A stretch of 64,000 bases of DNA. Origin: Ga0077527 sp945862135 (GTDB taxonomy: Bacteria > Pseudomonadota > Gammaproteobacteria > Burkholderiales > SG8-41). Below are positions 59,097 through 64,000 of this stretch, piece by piece; position 1 is the first letter of the stretch; every line of letters starts with the position of its first letter. The notes beneath the pieces were generated by a model. That model did not search any database and was not told the origin of the DNA. It saw only the letters and a list, made by a program, of their open reading frames with translations. The position numbers were made by a program, and so were the translations under genes. The stretch is from positions 248,001 through 312,000 of the forward strand of contig CAXNMF010000001.1 of assembly GCA_964203275.1 (NCBI GenBank), written 5' to 3'.

Positions 59097-59717
59097 ATGC
59101 TGATCGGCATCGATTTCGACAACACGATCGTAAGTTACGACTCCCTGTTCCACAAGGTTGCCCGCGAACAGGGTGCGGTGCCGGATACCACGCCGCAGAA
59201 CAAAGTGGCCGTGCGCGATCATCTGCGGGCCATCGGCAAAGAAGATATCTGGACGGAAATGCAGGGCTACGTTTACGGCGCCCGCATGGCCGAGGCCGAG
59301 GCCTACCCGGGGGTCATCGATTTTTTCCGCTGGGCGCGCGCGGTCGGACTGCCCTTGTGTATCGTCAGCCATAAAACACTGCACCCGTTTATCGGCCCCA
59401 AGTACGACCTGCATCAGGCTGCCCGCGGCTGGATCGAAACGCATTTGGTTGATGCGCAAGGCCCGCTGATTCCGCCGGAGTGCGTGTTCTTCGAGCTGAC
59501 CAAGGAAGCGAAGTGGAATCGCATTGGCGCCACAGGCTGCGGCTGGTTTATCGACGATCTTCCGGAGATCCTGCTGGCCGAGCGCTTTCCGGTCGGGATT
59601 GAACGAATACTGTTTGATCCCGAGGCTCACCATTCCGCAGTGACCGGCCTTGCCCGAATGAATGCGTGGGCGGAAATCCAGCGACATTTTGAAGTGCAAT
59701 GCAGCCCGAAGCATTGA
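59097..59717 (+). CDS. HAD-superfamily phosphatase-like protein
   Basis: 206 residues. Motif I IGIDFDNTIVSYD (about 3-15, DxD), motif II CIVSHKT (about 88, Ser), motif III TKEAKWNR (Lys) and motif IV GWFIDDLPEIL (about 150-160, DD) are all present. The cap region (about 16-85) is of unknown specificity. In a heptose pathway a HAD phosphatase (GmhB) removes a phosphate; here it could act similarly. It overlaps the kinase gene by 19 bases. Confidence 0.85.
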   Translation: MLIGIDFDNTIVSYDSLFHKVAREQGAVPDTTPQNKVAVRDHLRAIGKEDIWTEMQGYVYGARMAEAEAYPGVIDFFRWARAVGLPLCIVSHKTLHPFIGPKYDLHQAARGWIETHLVDAQGPLIPPECVFFELTKEAKWNRIGATGCGWFIDDLPEILLAERFPVGIERILFDPEAHHSAVTGLARMNAWAEIQRHFEVQCSPKH

Positions 59718-60712
59718 ACGCCGCATTGGCCGAAATGCTGCGGCTTCCGGCAACTTTCTTGCCGGACGTCGTTCCCTTCGCGGCGAGCGGCAACAATCGC
59801 GTGTTTGCGGTTACTGCTGGCGAGCGCCGTTATGCAGCCAAGGTATATTTTCGCCACCCTTCCGACAATCGGGATCGGCTTCACGCCGAGTTTTCATTTT
59901 TAAGCTGCGCCGACCGGGCGGGGATCACTTGCGTGCCGAAGCCGGTAGTCTGTGATCCGGCGCGGGGTATTGGTGTCTATGAATTTATCGACGGCCGCAA
60001 GCTTTCGGCGCCGGAGATTGATGCGGACTGTGTCGACCAGGCCGCTGAATTTATTGCCCGGCTTAACCAGGCCGCTACCCGTGTGGAAGGCCGTGACTTG
60101 CCGGACGCTTCTGAAGCCTGCTTCAGCGTCTCAGCGCATTTTTCGATGGTGGATCGTCGCATTGACCGGCTGGATCAGATTTCTTCCGGTGACCCTGCTG
60201 ACCGGGAGGCCCGCGAATTTTCTGCGGCGCTCAAGGTGCGCTGGGGGCAGCTGAAGTCCTTGGTTCTGAAAGAGGCTGCAGCGGCACGCATTGACCCCGA
60301 CACGATGCTGACCGATCGCTGTCTGTCGCCCTCGGATTTCGGTTTTCATAATGCGCTCGCAACCCGCGAACGCGGAATCTGTTTTATCGACTTTGAGTAT
60401 GCCGGCTGGGACGATCCGGCAAAACTGGTTGGCGATTTTTTTTCCCACCCGGCCATCCCGGTCGATATCAGTCACCTGGAGCGCTTTGTAAAGGCAGTGT
60501 CAGCGTATGCCGAGCGGCCTGCTGAAATCGCAGCGCGTGCGCATATCCTGTTCCCGGTGTTTCAGGTCAAGTGGTGCTGCATTATTCTTAATGAATTTTT
60601 GCCCGAGGCAGCAAAACGCCGGCTTTTTGCCGACCCCGGCACGGATCCGGCCGCACGCAAGCGCGGGCAACTGAAAAAGGCGGTATCCCTTTTCGAACAT
60701 ATTCGCGGCTAA
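59699..60712 (+). CDS. Aminoglycoside phosphotransferase (APH)-fold kinase
   Basis: 337 residues. An N-terminal lobe with NNRVFAVTAGERRYAAKVYF (about 32-51, Lys of the ATP site), then LSPSDFGFHNAL (about 211-222) in the place of the HGDxxxxN catalytic loop, and GICFIDFEYAGWDDP (about 227-241) for the DFG-like Asp. The catalytic Asp and Asn are kept but the loop His is replaced. It probably phosphorylates a sugar; drug resistance is unlikely given the location. The HAD gene overlaps it upstream. Confidence 0.82.
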   Translation: MQPEALNAALAEMLRLPATFLPDVVPFAASGNNRVFAVTAGERRYAAKVYFRHPSDNRDRLHAEFSFLSCADRAGITCVPKPVVCDPARGIGVYEFIDGRKLSAPEIDADCVDQAAEFIARLNQAATRVEGRDLPDASEACFSVSAHFSMVDRRIDRLDQISSGDPADREAREFSAALKVRWGQLKSLVLKEAAAARIDPDTMLTDRCLSPSDFGFHNALATRERGICFIDFEYAGWDDPAKLVGDFFSHPAIPVDISHLERFVKAVSAYAERPAEIAARAHILFPVFQVKWCCIILNEFLPEAAKRRLFADPGTDPAARKRGQLKKAVSLFEHIRG

Positions 60713-60719
60713 AGCCGCG
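60704..60719 (+). other. Perfect stem-loop at the kinase stop codon
   Basis: CGCGGC (60704-60709) and GCCGCG (60714-60719) pair around TAAA, which contains the stop codon of the kinase gene. Followed by GTCTTTACG rather than a full T run, so at most a weak terminator or an mRNA-protecting hairpin. Confidence 0.4.
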
Positions 60720-60759
60720 GTCTTTACGCCCCGACATTTAACATTCACTATCCCAAATC

Positions 60760-61431
60760 ATGGCCTATATCGATTTTCTTTCAGTTGTTCACAAAAGCAC
60801 CACGCGCGATTATCTGGCGCGGGTGAATGATTCTGATTTTCCCAAGGCAAAAGCCGCCGCGCTTGCCAAGAACTGGGCGTTTGATTATTGGGACGGCGAC
60901 CGCCGTATCAATTACGGGGGCTACAAGTACATGCCCGGGCGCTGGGAAAAGGTCGCTCGCGCCATGGCCGATCACTATGGCATCAAGCCCGGGGACAAGA
61001 TCCTTGACGTGGGCTGCGGCAAGGGTTTTTTGCTGTATGACTTCACGCTGGTGGTGCCGGGTGTCGAAATCTACGGCATTGATATATCGCAATACGCCAT
61101 CGACAACGCCAAGGAAGAAGTGCGCGACCGGCTGACCGTGGGAAACGCAACACAGCTCCCTTGGCCGGATCAGCATTTTGATCTGGTGTATTCCCTGAAT
61201 ACACTGCACAACCTGCATTGCTACGACCTCGACCCGGCGCTCCGCGAAATCGAGCGGGTCGGCAGGAAAAACAAGTACATTTGCGTCGAGTCGTACCGCA
61301 ACGAAGTGGAAAAAGCCAACCTGCTGTACTGGCAGGTCACCTGTGAGGCATTCAATACGCCCGAAGAGTGGGCGTGGTGGTTCAAGCAGACCGGTTATAC
61401 CGGCGACCATTCATTTATTTATTTCGAGTGA
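60760..61431 (+). CDS. Class I SAM-dependent methyltransferase
   Basis: 223 residues. KILDVGCGKGFLLYDFTLVVPG (about 82-103) is motif I, YGIDISQYAIDNAKEE (about 106-121) the acidic end of strand 2, and LTVGNATQLPWPDQHFDLVYSLNTLHNL (about 126-153) the catalytic face. A short N-terminal segment has WDGDRRINYGGYKYMPGRWE. It probably methylates a sugar or lipid-linked intermediate of the surface polysaccharide. Followed at 7 bases by the zinc dehydrogenase gene. Confidence 0.85.
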   Translation: MAYIDFLSVVHKSTTRDYLARVNDSDFPKAKAAALAKNWAFDYWDGDRRINYGGYKYMPGRWEKVARAMADHYGIKPGDKILDVGCGKGFLLYDFTLVVPGVEIYGIDISQYAIDNAKEEVRDRLTVGNATQLPWPDQHFDLVYSLNTLHNLHCYDLDPALREIERVGRKNKYICVESYRNEVEKANLLYWQVTCEAFNTPEEWAWWFKQTGYTGDHSFIYFE

Positions 61432-61438
61432 GCGTGTA

Positions 61439-62500
61439 ATGGCCATTCCGAAAACAATGAGGGCGGCAATTTTGGTTGAGCAGCGCAAGCCGCTGGTCAT
61501 TGCCGAAATTGAATTGCCGCAATCGCTCGAAGCAGGACAAGTTCTCGTCAAAATTCACTACAGCGGCATTTGCGGTTCACAACTGGGCGAGATCGATGGC
61601 GCAAAGGGTGAAGACAAATTCCTTCCGCACCTGCTGGGACACGAAGGTTCAGGAACTGTGGTGGATACCGGCCCTGGTGTGCGTCATGTAAAGACAGGCG
61701 ACAAGGTCGTGCTGCACTGGCGCAAAGGTTTGGGTATCGAGCCGGTGCCGCCGAAATACAAGTGGGACGGCAAAATCGTCAATGCAGGATGGGTGACCAC
61801 TTTCAACGAGTATGCGATCGTTGCCGAAAACCGCATTACGCCAATCCCGTCTGACAGCGACATGGAGGTGGCAGCGCTATTCGGCTGCGCTGTGACGACC
61901 GGCTTTGGCGTGGTGGTCAACAATGCCAAGGTCAAAATCGGTGAATCGGTGGTGGTGTTCGGCGCAGGCGGGGTCGGGCTGAATATTGTGCAGGCTGCGG
62001 CGATGGTATCCGCCTATCCGTTGATTGCAGTGGACCTGCACGACAACCGTTTGGCGCTGGCGAAGGAAATGGGCGCAACCCATCTGATCAACTCCGGGAA
62101 AACCGACGCCCGTAAAGCCATACTTGATATTGCAGGTGCGGCCGGGGTAGATGTATTCATCGACAATACCGGACAGCCGGCCATTATCGAAATGGGTTAT
62201 CAACTTGCCAAACCTCAGGGCCGTGTGACTTTGGTCGGCGTGCCACGCAAAGGCAACAATATCAATATCTATTCATTGCCCCTGCACTTCGGCAAGGGGC
62301 TGTCTGGATCGCATGGCGGGGAAGCTGTGCCGGAGCAGGATATTCCGCGGTACCAGGGCATGTTCGGCGCCGGCAGGATCAAGCTCCGCGAACTGATTAC
62401 TGATGTGCTCGACGTAAGCGAGATCAATACGGCGATCCAGCGCATGCGCGACGGCACGCTCGCCGGGCGCTGCCTGATCCGGTTTGGCGGCGGGGCATAG
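61439..62500 (+). CDS. Zinc-dependent medium-chain dehydrogenase without structural zinc site
   Basis: 353 residues from the ATG at 61439; the frame extends to 61343. GICGSQLGEIDG (about 42-53), LLGHEGSGTVV (about 63-73) and FGCAVTTGFG (about 147) give the catalytic zinc ligands Cys, His and Glu/Cys. The four-cysteine structural zinc loop is absent. The cofactor domain has VVVFGAGGVGLNIVQAAAM (about 171-189). It may oxidise or reduce a sugar or alditol intermediate of the cassette. Confidence 0.85.
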   Translation: MAIPKTMRAAILVEQRKPLVIAEIELPQSLEAGQVLVKIHYSGICGSQLGEIDGAKGEDKFLPHLLGHEGSGTVVDTGPGVRHVKTGDKVVLHWRKGLGIEPVPPKYKWDGKIVNAGWVTTFNEYAIVAENRITPIPSDSDMEVAALFGCAVTTGFGVVVNNAKVKIGESVVVFGAGGVGLNIVQAAAMVSAYPLIAVDLHDNRLALAKEMGATHLINSGKTDARKAILDIAGAAGVDVFIDNTGQPAIIEMGYQLAKPQGRVTLVGVPRKGNNINIYSLPLHFGKGLSGSHGGEAVPEQDIPRYQGMFGAGRIKLRELITDVLDVSEINTAIQRMRDGTLAGRCLIRFGGGA

Positions 62501-62503
62501 AAG

Positions 62504-63711
62504 GTGAGCGCACAGCATTCCTGTCTTTGTTGCGGCGGCGGGGTCGACGTACTTGTCGACTTCGGTCCACAAACACCCAGCAACCGTTTCGAGCTGCCTG
62601 AACTTCCGGTCACTGACCGGCACCCTCTTGTGGTAGGGCAATGCGGAGATTGCGGGCTGATTCAGTTGATTGATGCGATGGCGCCGGCGATGGCGAAATC
62701 GCGGTTTAGTGGTTGACCTATAACGAGCCCGAAGGCCATCTTGATGATCTCGTTTCGAAGTTGCGTCGTTTGCCGGGGCTGGACTCCAGCTCGCGCATCG
62801 TCGGGCTGACCTACAAGGACGACTCCACGCTGGCCCGTTTCAACCGGCTGGGATACGCCAATACATACCGCTATGAACCAGCTTCGGATTTTGGCTTGAC
62901 CGATCCCTGTGCCAGCCTCGAATCCATACAGGGAGCGCTGGATGCGGCAACGGCCGCCCGGCTTGTCGCACGTCATGGAGTGGCCGATGTACTGCTGGTA
63001 CGGCATGTATTGGAGCATGCGCATGACCCGGTGGCTTTCTTGCAGGCCGCCGCGATGCTGGTCAAACCCGGCGGCTACCTGCTCTTCGAAATGCCGGACA
63101 GCGAAAAATTCATCAAGGCCTGCGATTACAGCTTCATCTGGGAAGAGCACATCACCTATCTCTGCACCCCAACCCTGGCTGCGTTGATTGGACATGCGGG
63201 GCTGTCCCTGCTGGACACCATTGTTTATCCCTATCCCCTCGAAGATTCGCTGATCGGCATTGTCAGAAACTCGCCGGGCGACGCACCCAAGCGTCGACCA
63301 CACGCAGCACTGCTGGCTGATGGCGCTAACTTCGCGCACCGTTTCCCGGAATTTCGTGAACGCCTTAAATCACTGCTCGGGGATTGGCAGCATTCCGGCA
63401 AAAAAACCGCGATCTTCGGTGCGGGACATCTAGCAGCAAAGTTCGTGAACATGTACGGACTGGAAAATCTGATTGACTGCGTGATTGACGACAATCCGCA
63501 CAAGCGGGCTTTGCTGATGCCGGGTTCGCGGCTGGCCATCCGCGGTTCCGCGGACCTGGATGCGCGTGCGATCGATCTTTGCCTGCTATCGCTGAGCCCC
63601 GAAAGCGAACAGAAGGTGCGCGCGAAAAATCAGCCTTTCCTTGATCGCGGCGGCAGATTTCTTTCGATTTTTGCCCTGAGCCCGGTATCGGTCTACGCGG
63701 CGAATTCATGA
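62504..63711 (+). pseudogene. Sugar C-methyltransferase split by a one-base frameshift
   Basis: Two frames, 62504-62716 and 62713-63711, encode consecutive pieces of one NovU/TylCIII-type C-methyltransferase. The first has the zinc-binding start CLCCGGGVDVLVDFG and CGDCGLIQL; it stops after KSRFSG. The second begins at once with LTYNEPEGHLDDLV, then the methyltransferase and C-terminal domains (VADVLLVRHVLEHAHDP, IFGAGHLAAKFVN). Adding one T after AGT at 62708-62710 would give RFSWLTYNEPEGHLD, the family sequence, and a 402-residue protein. Either a true mutation or a sequencing/assembly error. Confidence 0.85.
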
Positions 63712-64000
63712 TTAATCTGCAAAAAATCAATAATGAGGTATTTGTTGCTGAAGACGCCATCGTTCGTTTGGGAAGCGAGGAAATTGCTTTCCTGAAGCGT
63801 CAGGCACAGATCAGCCCGCGCAAGCGGGCGCGTATCTGTGCGCATAAGAGCAACGACGACGCATTGCATGAAATGGTGATTGCAATTTCCGCTGACAGTT
63901 ATATTCATCCTCACCGTCATGTCGGGAAAGCGGAATCCTTTCATATCATTGATGGCGAGGTCGATGTCGTGGTTTTCAGCGATAGCGGCGCGGTGTCTGA
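63708..64000 (+). CDS. WbuC-family cupin (cut by window end)
   Basis: The ATG at 63708 overlaps the preceding stop (ATGA) and 97 codons are visible. RKRARICAHKSNDDALHEMVIAIS (about 37-60) and YIHPHRHVGKAESFHIIDGEVDVVVF (about 64-89) match WbuC-type cupins with the His cluster (HPHRH) for metal binding. WbuC genes occur in O-antigen and capsule loci; the function is not well defined. The gene continues beyond 64000. Confidence 0.82.
   Translation, partial: MINLQKINNEVFVAEDAIVRLGSEEIAFLKRQAQISPRKRARICAHKSNDDALHEMVIAISADSYIHPHRHVGKAESFHIIDGEVDVVVFSDSGAVS

Noticed and set aside
59699..60712. Antibiotic resistance call for the APH-fold kinase
   Set aside because: The fold alone suggests aminoglycoside phosphotransferase, but the gene sits in a sugar-nucleotide cassette, overlaps a HAD gene, and its catalytic loop differs.
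1..64000. CRISPR arrays, tRNA or rRNA genes, insertion sequences
   Set aside because: I saw no regularly spaced direct repeats, no tRNA cloverleaf with a TTCGA loop and CCA end, no rRNA, and no transposase-like protein in any frame.

Overview
The window reads as chromosomal DNA of a betaproteobacterium, most likely Burkholderiales. The evidence is four orphan Bug/TctC-type periplasmic receptors, a zapB-like/zapA/6S RNA/EVE-protein order, dense GC-rich coding with many 4-base ATGA/GTGA gene overlaps, and a Gram-negative envelope gene set (msbA, btuB, LPS glycosyltransferases, O-antigen ligase, Wzm/Wzt). I ran no composition statistics or database searches; every family call comes from reading motifs.

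Region 1 (1-30.2 kb) is catabolic and accessory metabolism. It opens with a RES/Xre toxin-antitoxin pair whose promoter carries an inverted repeat. It then holds small thioesterases, two enolase-superfamily enzymes, glutaryl-CoA dehydrogenase, two enoyl-CoA hydratases, a type III CoA-transferase, a 3-hydroxyacyl-CoA dehydrogenase-like protein, AzlCD, a TauE exporter and the Bug receptors. At 17.5-22.6 kb a serine-glyoxylate-type aminotransferase is divergent from a GntR regulator that overlaps a large FAD/Fe-S 2-hydroxyacid dehydrogenase. This pair suggests regulated 2-hydroxyacid/glyoxylate chemistry. The divergent promoter has a GntR-like palindrome and an 11-nt dyad.

Region 2 (30.2-33.7 kb) is housekeeping: a 6S RNA (ssrS) downstream of zapA, then a cobalamin riboswitch ahead of btuB with its own terminator.

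Region 3 (33.7-64 kb) is a large cell-surface polysaccharide locus in three strand blocks. Block A (+, 33.75-43.6 kb) has msbA, a membrane GT2, a WecD-like acetyltransferase, an SMR-size flippase-like protein, a methyltransferase, a clear WecE aminotransferase, an MBOAT O-acyltransferase with an SGNH/DltD-like partner, and a GT39/ArnT-like transferase. Together these could build, flip and attach a TDP-Fuc4NAc-type sugar outside the membrane. Block B (-, 43.6-52.1 kb) has a methyltransferase, a heptosyltransferase-family GT9, two GT2s, WaaL, a WbpM-type dehydratase, a WbpL-type initiating transferase and a WbpK-type reductase. Block C (+, 52.2-64 kb) has a GT2, Wzm/Wzt, and then an unusual sugar-nucleotide cassette: epimerase, GmhA-like SIS isomerase, dehydratase-like SDR, a two-subunit transketolase, HAD phosphatase, APH-fold kinase, methyltransferase, zinc dehydrogenase, a frameshifted C-methyltransferase and a WbuC cupin cut by the window end.

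The most interesting candidates are the transketolase/SIS/HAD/APH-kinase cassette, possibly a heptose-type or two-carbon-branched sugar pathway; the Fuc4NAc-type periplasmic decoration set; a terminator-like hairpin inside the first codons of the SIS gene; and the single-base frameshift in the C-methyltransferase.
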